Origin: Acheta domesticus | Lineage: Eukaryota; Arthropoda; Insecta; Orthoptera; Gryllidae | Reading direction: 5' to 3' | Length of the DNA stretch: 64,000 bases | Assembly: GCA_031308135.1 (NCBI GenBank) | Contig: JAHLJT010000631.1 | Location: 151,091,425-151,155,424, forward strand | Part shown: positions 1 to 11,090 of the stretch, in pieces | How positions within the stretch are numbered: position 1 is the stretch's first letter | Layout: the number at the start of each line of letters is the position of its first letter | Notes under the pieces: model-generated | Told to the model about the DNA's origin: nothing | What the model saw: the letters and a program-made list of their open reading frames with translations, nothing else | Databases searched by the model: none | Program-made: the position numbers and the translations under genes

Positions 1-394
1 ATCCAAGTATTCCTTGTTTTCATTGTAAAGACATCTTAGAATTTTTACACAAAAGGTGATTATTTTCTTTAAATCACTTCTATATTTTTAGAAGACCAAT
101 TAAAATTTTCGGACAGGGGAACGCAAGTATCTCTAAAAAAAGTTGCCATTTGAAGAATAATATTTTAAGGAAAAAGATTAGGCATAATAGAGTATATAAT
201 AGGGAAGAAAATCAAATGTAAGCAAGATACTACCTTTTAATTCATCCTGAATGATTCACGGTCCTAAAGTGTATTATATGAATGTGTCAATATCATAAGT
301 GACCAAATTTAACCCAAAAGTACGGTTGAGGAAGTGACCGCTAGAGGGAAAAGAGGTGGCAAAATTAAAAGTGAAAGAGGTTGCAAAGCGGAGC
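1..394. other. AT-rich DNA, nothing recognised
   Basis: I see no coding, RNA or repeat signature. Open frames are short and interrupted. Confidence 0.5.
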
Positions 395-690
395 AGGGAG
401 CGAAGTGCTAAAAGGGGCGAAGCGGCGCTTCGCGTCGTCTTTGCCGCGCGCGAGTTAGATGTTCTGGAAGGTAATAATGGGGACTCAGATATTGGATTCT
501 GGGGCCTCTTCCAGCGCTTCATAACTCTTCGGGCGCCGAGGAAGGGTGCCTGCACGAGGGACGCGGCGTCTAATACGCGAATCTCCGTCCCCTCTGCGCC
601 GCCCTGGCCGTCTCACTCGCGCGCGCGCGAATCTCGGAGGGGCGGCAGCGGATTGCGCGCCGGCGGCGCCCGGGCGGAGACAGGGCTGCC
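395..690. other. CpG-rich GC island 1
   Basis: An abrupt rise in G+C with many CpG dinucleotides, including GCGCGCGCG-type runs near 620-660, in an AT-rich background. Overlapping open frames on both strands have Arg/Ala/Pro-rich compositional translations and no recognisable domain, so I do not call a gene. It could be an unmethylated regulatory island or an old GC-rich repeat. Confidence 0.55.
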
Positions 691-1121
691 CCTCTTCATT
701 ATCCATTTCGCTCATGTTCCAATGCTTTTGCAGCCTTTATTACTAAGTTTCAATCCCTGCAGAATTAAAAAGAAAACTATTCACCCTCGGGTGATGTGGG
801 GGTTGTAAATGGTTTCGTTAGATACCGGAATTGGGAAAAAATACAAACGCAGTAAAACAGTTTAGATTTTCACAGAAAACTACAAATAAATAATGTCCGC
901 GTACTGTCGCAGTGCGTCTACTGATTCAGTTCTCATGCTCAGTGCGTCACTGTTTACGACACAGCCGACGTCATGTCACAGAGAGACTCCACGAAAGAGT
1001 CCTCTAGTCTTTAAACATTTGCTATTCACGTTTTGTGTTATAGACCTGCTACTTTACATTATTGCATTATTCGTGAAGTTGTTTTTTGTAATAGTTAATT
1101 CACCTTCGTGTTTTACGATAG

Positions 1122-1123
<2 letters not shown>
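691..1123. other. AT-rich DNA, nothing recognised
   Basis: Nothing beyond short chance frames is visible. Confidence 0.45.

Positions 1124-1191
<68 letters not shown>
1124..1191. repeat. (TA)n microsatellite
   Basis: An uninterrupted alternating TA tract of about 68 bases. It produces spurious Tyr-Ile frames on both strands. Confidence 0.97.
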
Positions 1192-1194
<3 letters not shown>

Positions 1195-2004
1195 CTTTTT
1201 TAGCAACGTATGTGCTACTTTTTGGAATATAAATAGCCATTTGGTATTGTAGTTTTGTTCAGCAACGTTGTTGCTGCTGCAGGACACTAGTTTTCTTATA
1301 AGGTTGTAGCAGGATAATAATGATGTAAATGCCCCCAAGCTGAATTCAATTTTGAATAGAGGGCATGCTTTTATTGCTTCGAGTTTACAATGTGCATTTA
1401 TGCTTAACAGTAATAATACTTCATTTACGTACCAAATATATGTCTTATCTTTATGTGAAACATTAAATATTATACATTAAAACCAATTACGTAGCATTTG
1501 GAGAAATATTTTGTCTTCCATGCACAATCGCAACCAGCAAAAATCATATTAATATCCATTTAAAGTTAACCTTTTATAAAGAAAGAAATATCATATTATT
1601 TATTTCATTGAAATATTTACTTTCGTTTAATGTTCTCGTTGTGGTAAATAACATTTTAAAACAGGAAATCGTGTAGTGAAAAGTTAATAAAAAATAACTT
1701 TGAAATATGAGTATCATTTCAAGTTTTTTCTATTAAAGAAATACATTTAGATCATCATGATAAGCGAAGTTAATTGTTTAAAAAATATTCTAAACAAACT
1801 TCTTATAGACCCCCACAGAGATTTTCTATTAATTAAAATACAAAAGGAAAAAATTGTATATTAAAAGAATCATTTTATGTAGTAGTAAACTACTGATTTT
1901 ATAGTATTGATAAACTGATATTACAACAGCCGTGAGCCACATAACCAATGGGTCTGAGTGATGTCATTTAATGGATATTGTACAGTTTTGATGTCCGGAA
2001 GGCA
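1192..2004. other. AT-rich DNA, nothing recognised
   Basis: Simple AT-rich sequence with no long frame, hairpin or repeat that I can pair with another part of the window. Confidence 0.45.
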
Positions 2005-2170
2005 CAAACGCCCCGTCCGCGCTATCGGAATCCCAGGGCCGCGTCGCACTTGTCACTCGCAACGCTCCCGCGCCGCCCGCCCCCTCCACCCGCCACTTCC
2101 ACCGGCAGGCAGGGCTTTGGGAACGCCCGCACGCCCGCCATTCCCATTCTCACCATGCGCGCCACCAAAG
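2005..2170. other. CpG-rich GC island 2
   Basis: A short GC-rich segment with C-rich runs (CCGCCCGCCCCC near 2070-2090) and abundant CpG. Overlapping frames on both strands are open only because of composition. No domain was recognised. Confidence 0.5.
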
Positions 2171-3274
2171 CGAACTGCTTGGAAACCGAATGATTTGCAG
2201 CAGGGAACCAAACTTCAACTGAAAGAGAATCGACAGTTAGATGCAATTTGTGCATTTCATATTGTTCGCCACATGCCTCAGAGTTCTAAAGAGAAAGCCT
2301 CAGGGATTCGACATGAAACACCCCCCTTTCCCTGCGGCCAATTGTCCTCTCGAGTCGTCGGTTTCTGGGAACCAATTCGCTCGCACCTTACGTAAGCCCG
2401 TTTACACGACGACAGCTAACTGGTCGACAGTCCGAAAGACTGTCTTCTCTACTGTGTTAAAAAACTGGACTCTTGGAAATGCGGGAGGACAGAGAAGTTG
2501 CCCTCGGCGACGGTACACTGTCCTGGCTCTGACCGCAAAGAGAAAGTAATTGGCGCCGCGCGATGACTGGTGTTGTTAAACGCTCAGCGAGTACGATTGC
2601 AAACGTCTGTGCGATTTTGATTGTTAGGGAAAGGATTTTGAGGTGCAAATTATGGGGGGAAAGGTTCTGAATATAGGTGCAAAAGAAGGCGTTGCTGAAA
2701 CAACTGTATAAAACTGTAAACCTGTTACATGAACTCGGTTCCTAGTATACACATATCATTTCGCAGCAAATTTGTCTTCTTTATAGAATCCGTAAGAGGT
2801 GATTCATAGTACTTTATTCAGCACTGTAGTAGATAGAAAGCTGTTAAACAATTGTCAGTACTGACTGAACTTATTTTTACCGAGGATCGTGTAGTAGAAC
2901 GTCTTTCGCAGGCGCGTCAACCCGCCCGCACAAGCACTTGCCCACTGACTCCCTTCTCCTTTCTCTTCCAAATCCACAAGCCTTGCCAGTGCTCTTTTAG
3001 TATTGACGGTGACTCTATGGGAAGGATAAACATTTTCGTCAGGTCACAGACAATTGGATTTCTGCACACCCAATTTACCAAGGAAGTGTGAATTGTTCCA
3101 AGAACATGTCTATAATACTGTTTATACTGTCTTTAATACTGAGTAGAGCTTTATTCAAAATGTGATTCAAACATCAATTTCATTGTTCTTTATTGTTATT
3201 TTAAATTCTATAAGTGCATTGGAAGTTACTTTTTATTTTTTTAAACAAATAAACGTTTTAGTTAACAACTTCCC
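2171..3274. other. Mixed-composition DNA, nothing recognised
   Basis: No supported feature. A small inverted motif (GACAGTCC / GACTGTC) lies near 2427-2445. Confidence 0.4.
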
Positions 3275-3352
3275 CTCTTAATATGAAAAAGGGAATATAG
3301 GAAAGAGGGTGAAATTTAAAATGTGAGAGTTTTCGCACGGGTACGCTAGAGC
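3275..3352 (+). repeat. Diverged dispersed repeat R3, copy 1
   Basis: About 75 bases align with 45572-45646. Both begin TAATATG, continue through an A/G-rich run to AGGGTGA, then GAGAGTT, a short gap, CACG and ACGCTAG. The family is not recognised. The shared blocks are interspersed with many differences, so this is an old repeat. Confidence 0.45.
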
Positions 3353-3854
3353 GCTTTATTTTGTAACTATACGGGCGAAATGATTTGCATGATGCAGTGT
3401 TATTGTTCGTGATTTCCGGAGGTAATAGGGAGTGCAAATGTACATTCTTATCATTCTGACGGCGTATTGACGAGTACATCCCAAGAGTATATATTTGTCG
3501 CATATTCTTATCATTTCCGAACCTACAGTAATATTTTCATTTTGACTGCCAACAAACCATCGCAAGTGCATTTTTTGTACTTTAAGAAAAGGGACTGGAA
3601 ATGTAAGAGTGTAAGTCTTTGAAGTTGTTGTTTGCGAAAACTCTTTCAGTTTCAAAACCCCTCGGATCCTATTTGCGGCCTCTCCGTATCGTCCTTTAAA
3701 AGGCATGATCGATGTCATTGTGACCTTGCTTCTTTTAGAGCGTTAATGCAGGATTGCAGAAGTAGCTGATTGTTGTTGTCGTAGCAAGTCTGGAGTGAAC
3801 CGCCGCATGCCACTGGGAATGTTACTCAGACGCTCCCCGCTGAATCCTCGGCCG
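3353..3854. other. AT-rich DNA, nothing recognised
   Basis: A 120-codon open frame on the minus strand has no recognisable domain and no copy in the window. It is treated as chance. Confidence 0.4.
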
Positions 3855-4085
3855 TAATTCTACAGCAATCACCGCCCCGCCCCGCCCCCGCAGTCGCCTC
3901 TTCCCGTTTCCACGGAGACTGGCGTAATAACAGCGCGTGGCCGGGAGGCGGCGCATCTCTCCCACCTCCTCAAGACGAGTGCAGGGTGACGTCTTCGGCG
4001 CGCAGCGGTGGGGCGCAGCGCCGGCCGCCCGAGAACGGCAATGAGGCTCAGAAGGAGCGCGGACGGTTCACTGACGAATCCGAAC
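3855..4085. other. CpG-rich GC island 3
   Basis: GC-rich with CCCCGCCCCGCCCCCGC near 3872-3890 (Sp1-like GC boxes) and CCGGCCGCC near 4020. It starts and stops abruptly against AT-rich flanks. No convincing exon. Confidence 0.55.
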
Positions 4086-4409
4086 ACGTGCACTGCTCAT
4101 TAGTCATCATTATATTAATATATAGTATAGTAGTATTAATCATTAGTCATTAGTAGGGTTAATATAGTTATGTTATAATTTTTTTCTATTACATTTCAAT
4201 ATACGCATATTGTAATATGTCCACCGAACAATGTTTCTTCAGTTAAAAACGCAATTTTTAAAACGCATGTTTTCACATATTTTGAGTCTTGACAATCGCA
4301 TATCGTTAGCGCATATCGTTAGAATGATACATATTTTCCTATTTTCTCAGGAAATGTCTGAAAAGTGCAATTATTAATTACTTATTGATATAGTTGCTAC
4401 TTTTTACTA

Positions 4410-4455
4410 GTTATAACATATATATATATATGTTATAATATATATATATATATAA
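4410..4455. repeat. TA-rich palindromic microsatellite
   Basis: Two TA runs are joined around TTATAACATATA and its complement, so the tract is both simple repeat and self-complementary. Confidence 0.85.
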
Positions 4456-4599
4456 ACTGTATGTTAATATAAACATAAGAGATAAACTCCGGCATCGTTG
4501 GACCGATCTCCATGAAATTTAGCACGTTTACGTGTTTTTTCATCGAAAAAATGTATGTGCTTTTAAATCTGTTGTAACTCTATCACAGGGCGCTGTAAA

Positions 4600-4860
4600 A
4601 CAAAACTAAATATTTACGTCATATGCAACCCGCAACACATTTGGCAGCATTTTTTACTGTACATCGTTAAATAACTCCTAAATAATCCGTTCTATGGCCT
4701 TAAAAACTAAAATTTTGAGTCCAAAGGCCGCGAGAAGGCCGAAGAAATGTTTTTCACACCGTAATCTACAGGATAAAACCTTCTTTAATATTCTGTTACA
4801 TTTTTGCTGGTCCGGCTCTTCCCGATATTACCTCACCTGCTCAGAGATGTGCAGAATCTG
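4600..4860 (+). repeat. Diverged dispersed repeat R4, copy 1
   Basis: Aligns with 45220-45410. Shared blocks include ATCGTTAAATAACTC, CCTTAAAAACTAA, TTCTRTTAYATTTTT, and a downstream CTCNTGTTCAGAG-like segment. The upstream text (ATGAAATTTAGCACGTTTA near 4512) resembles phrases common in unclassified arthropod repeats. No coding capacity was recognised. Confidence 0.55.
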
Positions 4861-4871
4861 CAATTATATAT

Positions 4872-4955
4872 AAATGAGAGAGACAGGGAGCGGTAGAGAG
4901 AGAAGGGACAGGGAGAGGGAGGGAGGGAGAGAGTGAAAAAGGAGGAAGAGGGAGT
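4872..4955. repeat. GA-rich low-complexity tract
   Basis: A purine-rich run made of GAGAGA, GGGAG and GGGAGGGAG units. Confidence 0.8.
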
Positions 4956-6124
4956 TGAAGGACGGAACAACGTCTGCCAGGTCATAAATCTAAATTTCGT
5001 ATATAAATAAAAAGTTAAAAACAATTACTTTCCATTAGGAATTGATTATAATTTTTGTAAGATATTGAAATTTCGGCCTGTGATTTTTTTTCAGAATGAA
5101 AAGGCTCTCCAAACATACTGATCGGCGAGACCTTGATGGCGAGGGAAACTGTTCTTCACGGGTTAGGTGGGCGAGCAGTAGGGACACACAGAAAGAGAGT
5201 ATACTATTTAAAGCTAACATTTGCATTACAGTTCGGTTTTGATTGTGGACGTGGAATGCTCGGGTGTTACTTTTCGATCTCGAAAAGTATACGACGTAGG
5301 TAGCGCGAGACGTATTCGTAGGCAGCATTGTGGTTAAACAAAGGTGCTCGCTTTTTCACAAAAATGCAAACAGTGAAAAGAATATTATTTATTCAACTCA
5401 GTTTGTACGTGCGTCAAAATGAAAGTGTTAACTATTGATGAGATCGTGTAATTTTGTGATGTATGTAAAAAAGTGTAAGTGCGGATGCTCGTTTCCAAGT
5501 GACACAACAGTTGAAAACAGCAAAATTCGAAAAAAAAACATATTGTTCTAAAAAAAGTGGTAAAAAGTTTATGCTAAAAGTAAATACTCCCAATGAAACA
5601 ACTAGGTAGTTCAATTTTGGGCCCCCCGTTGTCAATATTATATACAAACTTATGTGAGCCTTTTACGTGTGCTGACATTCCACTGTATGTTAGAGCATCC
5701 TAAATTACGTACGTTCTTAGAAACGTATGCGAAACAAACTATTCCCCATGAATCGGCTCTTCGTAAAAAATTATGTTCCATTAATTTATGAAAAAACATT
5801 AAATTCTTGAATCTTTGAAATATAATATAATTTGAGTTAGTTTGGACGAAACTACTTAAGCATGTAAATGATCTGTATGTAATGTAATTGTTGGTACGCT
5901 TGTTCAAAATGAAATTTCAAATGCTTCTCTTCTAGGAATTGAACAAATCGTAGCGACATATCATAGAACAATAGAGAAAGTGCAGAAATACATTTTGCAT
6001 AGATAATGCTGTGTTGTTGTTGTGACCTGAAGGAGTTAAATATGAAAATGTAGTTTTGTTCGTATCGGAAGAGCCCCCTTGTATGATTAAGGCAGGAGGG
6101 GGGCTAAAACTTCTTTATATTAGA
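4956..6124. other. AT-rich DNA, nothing recognised
   Basis: No supported gene or repeat. Several minus-strand frames of 70-97 codons have no motif. Confidence 0.4.
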
Positions 6125-6880
6125 ATGATTCATGTCACATGCTTGGCACCCGCAGTTCACCGCCTGAGTAAAAATGAGCGCTTAAATTTTCCTACAGTTA
6201 ATTGAGAGCTAGAGGGTTACCAAGGGTTAAAAAGGGTTTTCTTAAATATCCTAGAAGAATGAACTTCTTTAAACAATTGGCTTTGGAAGTTCCACTTCCT
6301 CCTGAACCGGTCATTTCAAGATGGGGAACCTGGTTAAAGGCTGCCATATATTATTGTCAACATTTTGACATTATTGAGAATGTATTGAAAGAACTTAATG
6401 AAAATTAAGCAGAAAGCATTGTTGAAGCGAAGTTTGCTATATGTAGAGATGCAATAAAGGAGGATTTAGTTTATATGAAGACACTTCAACTGCATTTCCA
6501 AAGTCAACACAGCGCTCGAACAAAGTTACGTGCCACTTATCACAAATATAAATTTAATAAAAAGTCTCTTACTAGAGCTTTAATCTGTGCTAGAAAAAAT
6601 TGCAAAGGTTTTACTAAAAAAATATAATTCCGTACTGGAAAAAGTCCGTATTACTGTGCATTATTACTTATTGCGAATATAGTTTCCAGTAAAAAGGAGA
6701 GAAAATTGGAGAGGCATTGAAGAAACATTGTCGCTAGAAGAAAAATCAAAATTTAAATAAACGCCAATAACATGTGTGGTAGCTGAACGTTGTTTTTCCA
6801 GTACAAATCAATTTTGAAAAACAACAGTTTCTGTGTTTCAGAGAATCGTTTCTGTTTTTGAACCTTAAAATAATGACTGT
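6125..6880 (+). pseudogene. Degenerate hAT-superfamily transposase
   Basis: Several hAT-like blocks occur in order but in different frames. From 6125 one frame reads MIHVTCLAPAVHRL, like the 'HVTCLAHALHR' block of hAT transposases. After a stop and a frameshift near 6230-6245 the frame through 6408 holds VFLKYPRRMNFFK-like sequence (read partly across the shift) and PVISRWGTWLKAAIYY, a characteristic 'TRWGTWL.AA.YY' block. After another stop comes ESIVEAKFAICRDAIKEDL. Near 6761-6814 PITCVVAERCFSS resembles the C-terminal dimerisation motif ('ERSFS'). Stops and frameshifts make it non-functional. Terminal repeats were not found. The hAT assignment rests on remembered family patterns; the exact clade is unknown. 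Confidence 0.78.
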
Positions 6881-7204
6881 TTTACAGTGTAATGGAAAAA
6901 ATTAATTGACGGTCGGTAACAGTTCCAGTCCATAATTCAAGCGTTTTTTTGTCATAACTTGCGTTGTTTTAGAAGAGTTATATGTTAATTAGATCTTCTG
7001 TAATAAATATAACGAATGAAAAGACCAAATTATGAAAATTGTATCATTTTTATGAAGTTTTGCATAGTACATATTTCCTGCGTTGTTAATACATATATAC
7101 CTGTTTTAAATCTCATAACTACATACATATTTTATATTTTTAATGCATAACTATCAGAGACCTAGTTATTAGTACGTTAATTAGTGAATATTTCATCCTG
7201 AGAG
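6881..7204. other. AT-rich DNA, nothing recognised
   Basis: AT-rich flank of the hAT relic. No terminal inverted repeat was seen. Confidence 0.4.
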
Positions 7205-7480
7205 GAGTCGACGTTCCGTTCCGAATGGATGGAGCTACACGTCACTAGCAGGGACTCCCTGTGAGGGGAGAAGCGCTAAGCCCCCGACAGATCTCTCAAC
7301 GTGCGTGGTAGTGTAGTGCATGTAAGTATACATTCACGTGTGTGCAGTGAATGTACGTACATGTTTGTGTGTTTAAGGGGAGAGAATAGAACAAGGAAAA
7401 GAAAGCAAAAATCGCACGCGGTCCTTGCCCATTTGTTACGGTGTCCCAGCATTCGTGCGCATATACTTACGCGCGCTCTA
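7205..7480 (-). mobile_element. SINE-B fragment (3' body), minus strand
   Basis: The sequence follows minus-strand SINE-B copies at 25565-25995 and 49605-50030. It has an AGCTACACGTC-like segment, a TGTGGTAGTGTAGTGC-like block, AAGGGGAGAGAATAGAACAAGG, AATCGCACGCGG and CATTTGTTACGGT. The tRNA-like head is not contiguous here. A head-like piece lies 950 bases downstream at 8433-8485, so an insertion may have split this copy. Confidence 0.6.
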
Positions 7481-7640
7481 TGTCGGTACGGCACGGACGG
7501 ACGGGACGGACAGGATTTTTCGAAACTTGATTGCATTGATTTCCGTAAGGGTGCGCGCACCAGGACGTCACGGACGGGACAGGACTATCCGCACCTTCCG
7601 CCGATTGAAAAAGACTGAAGAAAAGATCTTCTGAAAGATG
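7481..7640. repeat. GGACGG-rich segment, partner of 8290-8420
   Basis: Contains short direct GGACGG and GGGACGG units. Parts resemble the reverse complement of 8290-8420 (GCGCGC, GGCACGGAC and GGGACGG blocks in the same order). With the split SINE-B flanks, this suggests an inserted element with inverted ends spanning roughly 7465-8420. No transposase was recognised in between. Confidence 0.3.
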
Positions 7641-8289
7641 ACGCCATCGGCATGGTCGGAACAACCTTTGCGTCGATTCAGTTGTGAGGTTATGTGGCAA
7701 GATCGTGAAAGCGTCCAATTTCAATATGTTGACCCAGAATTATCCTGACTTCTACAACGTGATATGAAGATTTATTTAATGCATTACCTGGTCAGGAAGT
7801 GGAATTTAATTGGTTAGCTAAACTATCTGAATCAAGGAGTAATATTTGCCAAATTTAAAATACCAGGTACTAAATATTTGTTAACGATGCTGTAGTTTGG
7901 AGTGATAAATTAGTTCAGTAATCAAAGTAATTATGAGTAAGTGCCAGTTATTTTCATAAGTTTCTAAATAAAGTAATGCATTTATAAGTCTGTCCATTAG
8001 TTCAATTTAATTGTGTTGCCAACATTTATTTATATCGTATATTTTTCAAAATATCCAATTTACCTTCAAATTTATCAAGACATCCTAGAGAACTGCAATA
8101 ATTTTTCATGCTCAACCAGATCGGGATCAAATACGTGAAATTCCCTTCTTATAATTATCGTTTCTTTTAGAAGAGAAAAGAATTTGGAATTTTTTGGAAA
8201 CCTCGCCTACTTTTCTTCTTCCACTATTAAAAATGAACATAATCTGATTGCTTCTTTACTTAAATGATGAAGCCGTTGCGCATAATACA
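7641..8289. other. AT-rich DNA, nothing recognised
   Basis: If the flanking inverted segments are real ends, this would be the interior of a non-coding insertion. I see no protein motif in it. Confidence 0.35.
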
Positions 8290-8420
8290 AGATACGGAGC
8301 GAGGAGCAGAACTGATCCCTATCTGTCTCAAGTGTCCGTGCCGTCCCAGCCTAGTGCGCGCGATACACGCAAATACTTCCGTCCGTCCCGGACCGATCCT
8401 GCCTAATCCACCACCGTCGG
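8290..8420. repeat. Inverted partner of 7481-7640
   Basis: Read on the minus strand it carries GGGACGGACGG, GCGCGC and GGGACGGCACGGACA blocks comparable with the plus strand at 7465-7600. The match is imperfect. Confidence 0.3.
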
Positions 8421-8432
8421 ACTCAAACGCTA

Positions 8433-8485
8433 GAACTGACTGTGCCAGCAGACAACAGCAATGCTCGCACTGAGCCGAGTCAGCC
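8433..8485 (-). mobile_element. SINE-B tRNA-like head fragment, minus strand
   Basis: It resembles the minus-strand head at 25915-25990: a GGACTCAAACGCTAG segment corresponding to a decayed B box, then CAGCAATGCT and CTGAGCCGAGTCAG. It could be the displaced head of the 7205-7480 copy. Confidence 0.45.
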
Positions 8486-8559
8486 GGCGGAGGAGGCTGA
8501 AGGAGAAATGGCGGAGACAGGGGTATAACGACCGATTCATTACACAATATGTTGCCACA

Positions 8560-8815
8560 ATTTCTCTTTGAAATTGGAAGCTCTCCCGGGAGGCGTTGCG
8601 CGAGGGGGGGGGGAGGGTGCGCCCTGCGAAGCGCTGTGCGTGCATTACGGCCCCGCCGCGCCGTCCCTCCGGCCCTTCGCCGGCTTCCCCCGCGCCGTTA
8701 TCCTCATTCGCACTCCCTTCCTCGCTCGATTTCCCCAGGGCGCGCGCCCTCGACGCGCGCCGCCGCCGTCCTTGGCCGCGCCTTCGCCGCTTCCTCTTCG
8801 TTGCTGGCGCAGGCA
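8560..8815. other. CpG-rich GC island 4
   Basis: Strongly GC- and CpG-rich, with a G run at 8607-8615 and many GCGCGCC units. A minus-strand frame runs through it (8909 to 8430). It begins with a hydrophobic signal-like stretch followed by a Lys/Arg-rich block, but it ends inside SINE sequence, so I do not call a gene. Confidence 0.55.
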
Positions 8816-9004
8816 ATGCTAATAGGATGTTGAAAACCAATCCAAACAATAGCGCAGCACAAAGAAGAAACATTCTCAAGTGTGAAAGGCAATTGAAGGG
8901 ATCGGGCAAGTTAATTCCTCAATTTTGATATTCAGTTTTTCAGAGGAAAAATATTTTTTTTGTAAAATCTGACATTTTGGGGGGGGGGCAAATACACCCG
9001 GAGA

Positions 9005-9120
9005 GGTTGCTCACGGCATCCATTGACATCACTACAATGCTTCCGACCAGGAGGTCCTAGAGTCGAGTCCCGATGATGGCAATATTTTCGACACTAACTT
9101 GATAGTTATTGTTGGAACCA
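9005..9120 (+). mobile_element. SINE-B head, 3'-truncated
   Basis: The tRNA-like head has an A-box-like GGTTGCTCACGGCATC at 9005-9020 and a B-box-like GAGTCGAGTCC at 9060-9070. Then come CCCGATGATGGCA and ATTTTCGACACTA, as in the copy at 25155. Similarity fades after about 9120. Confidence 0.7.
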
Positions 9121-9372
9121 AACATTTGATTGCAGTACGGAGCCTTATGGAGCATTGCCTTCTCTTCTATCCAATACAATTTTACATAAGACTCTAGCGC
9201 AAGCTGTGTTGCCACTTTACCCAGAGGCTGGGTTATTTCTTTGGTCTATCCTGTTTCACGCGCAAATATTTAACATGTTTACTCAACGATAGCTTCAATT
9301 GTGTTGAGACAAATGAATTTAGCAGTTATTCCCCGAACTCTTATGAATATAATTGTTATTTTGTAATGGAGT

Positions 9373-10000
9373 TTAACCTTCCAGCGGGCGCTCTTAAAAT
9401 GTTCACACCATCGGGCGCGTGTCGTAAATTTTACGACATTCAATGACTCTTGAAAAAATAAAATAAATTGTAGAGCAATGGGATTTTATGTCGCATTATA
9501 ATATCTAAGAATGATATTTTCTACCAAAAACATATCCATTGCTAAACGTTCGTATTTAGTATCAAAAATATCTTGTTCCGATCCAGTATCGTTCTGATGC
9601 TCGTCTACATTGTCAGCATTCGTTTACTGTCACTGTCACTATCCAATTCATGATCTTCCTCCAATCAGACAGACCTTGAAGAATATTCTGATTTTCGTTC
9701 ATATGAATTCTTTATCGGGACATTTTACAGAAAATTTCGATTAGGCCAAATTATTACCCAATATTTTAGCACAACAGCCGGCGTGCAGCGTAAAGTTTTC
9801 GTCACTATGCACTTATCCCGAATAGAGCGATTCAAAAACTGAATATAGCTTGCAAACTAAACAGTGGCTGCAGGAATGCATCACTAAAGATACCTGCAAG
9901 GAATACCAAGAACGCAGAAGTCTGACAACAATGAGTTGACAGCAAAACAAAAAAATCTGCTATTGTAAAATTTACGACAGCGCGCCCGCTGGAAGGTTAA
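9373..10000 (-). mobile_element. Non-autonomous piggyBac element, copy 1
   Basis: The body is 9377-9996 (620 bases), flanked by TTAA at 9373-9376 and 9997-10000, the piggyBac target duplication. The ends are inverted repeats: CCTTCCAGCGGGCGC at left and its near-complement GCGCCCGCTGGAAGG at right. GTCGTAAATTTTACGAC-like subterminal motifs recur inside. Read on the minus strand, the middle has an ATG region and an acidic segment with SDSDS-like residues. This fits the acidic N-terminus of a piggyBac transposase, broken by a 1-base deletion relative to the copy at 21.2 kb and by stops. No DDD catalytic domain remains, so it would be mobilised only in trans. Confidence 0.88.
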
Positions 10001-10945
10001 TGGTTTAATTGCCAAGAAATTAATTATAAATTGTAGCCAAGTGTTCACTTCTACATTTTGACATCCTTAAATTTTCACCATGCAAGAAATTTTTTTATTA
10101 TTGAAGAAAAGCACAAACATCTAGGGAATGAATTGACATGGGAAGTCAAAATTTTGATATGAGACCAACCACATTTCTGTATGAATCATGGTTATTGAGT
10201 TAGATGGCAATTAAAACAACATTTAGTGCGCTCGGAATGTCAGGTCGTTTGATGATTTTGAAGTTTCCAGCGATTCTCAACATCCGGTGTAGAAGGAACA
10301 ATAGAGTATTTTTGAGTTTTTACTTATTAAAAATGTGAAATACGTATAACCATATCTAAAAATTAATTAGAAGTTTTACAGTTAACAATGTTAATGCCAA
10401 AGTTATTCTACCAGTAATTCTGTCTTAAATGTGATTTCAAATGCAAAGACGTGGCGAACTTTTAACGGGATGTTAAAAAAGAATATCATGCATTATCCGC
10501 ACAAAGACTTGCAAATCAGATACCATCCACATCATCTCACCTTTGTGGCTTGGAAGTTTCTGAAAAATAAATATGTGAATACAGTGGACGTGTAAAACGT
10601 CTTGAGGAAGAAAATTAGTAACATTGGCATTCATATTCAGACATTTTGTCCCATTGTGGAAAGATAAATAAGATTTCCACGTGTATTTTTTTGGATTTTT
10701 CAAAAATTACTCAAATGTAATTTATTTGAAAGATCTCTCACATAGAATGCACATTTCCAGCAATTTGTACACAATATTATATTTAGGAGTTAAAGTGCTT
10801 AAATGACATTTTCTTTAAAACAGCTCCAAATTTTTCGAAGAAAATTGCCATTTAGGACGAGGTTTTACTGTTCTTTAATATTCTGAAAATAATATTTTTG
10901 TTCTATTATTACAAAACAGGAAAATTAAGAAAATGTTAAAAAATA
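10001..10945. other. AT-rich DNA, nothing recognised
   Basis: No supported feature. A 76-codon minus-strand frame near 10.5 kb has no motif. Confidence 0.4.
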
Positions 10946-11090
10946 TAATTTTGTCGACGATAGATGGCAGCTGGCAAGAGTGTATGGCAAGTCCGAATGG
11001 CTAGCCGAGACCAAAGGAAATGGAAAACTAATACGGGAAAGTGTGTACCATTCTGTAGCACCACTAGTTTCACCCAATCAACAGTTCACT
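10946..11090 (+). repeat. Dispersed repeat F, copy 1
   Basis: Matches the minus strand of 57190-57360. Shared blocks are GGCAAGTCCGAATGGCTAGC (versus GGCAAGACCGAAAAGCTAGC) and TACCATTCTGTAGCACCACT (versus TGCCATTCTGTAGCACCACT), followed by AGTTT. Family unknown. Confidence 0.6.

Noticed and set aside
1054..1338. Tyr-Ile repeat proteins across the TA tract (also at 29.5-29.7 kb)
   Set aside because: Direct translation of a (TA)n microsatellite.
8430..8909. 159-codon minus-strand frame with a signal-like start and a Lys/Arg-rich block
   Set aside because: It runs through a CpG island and ends inside SINE-derived sequence. The hydrophobic start is short and unsupported by any family.
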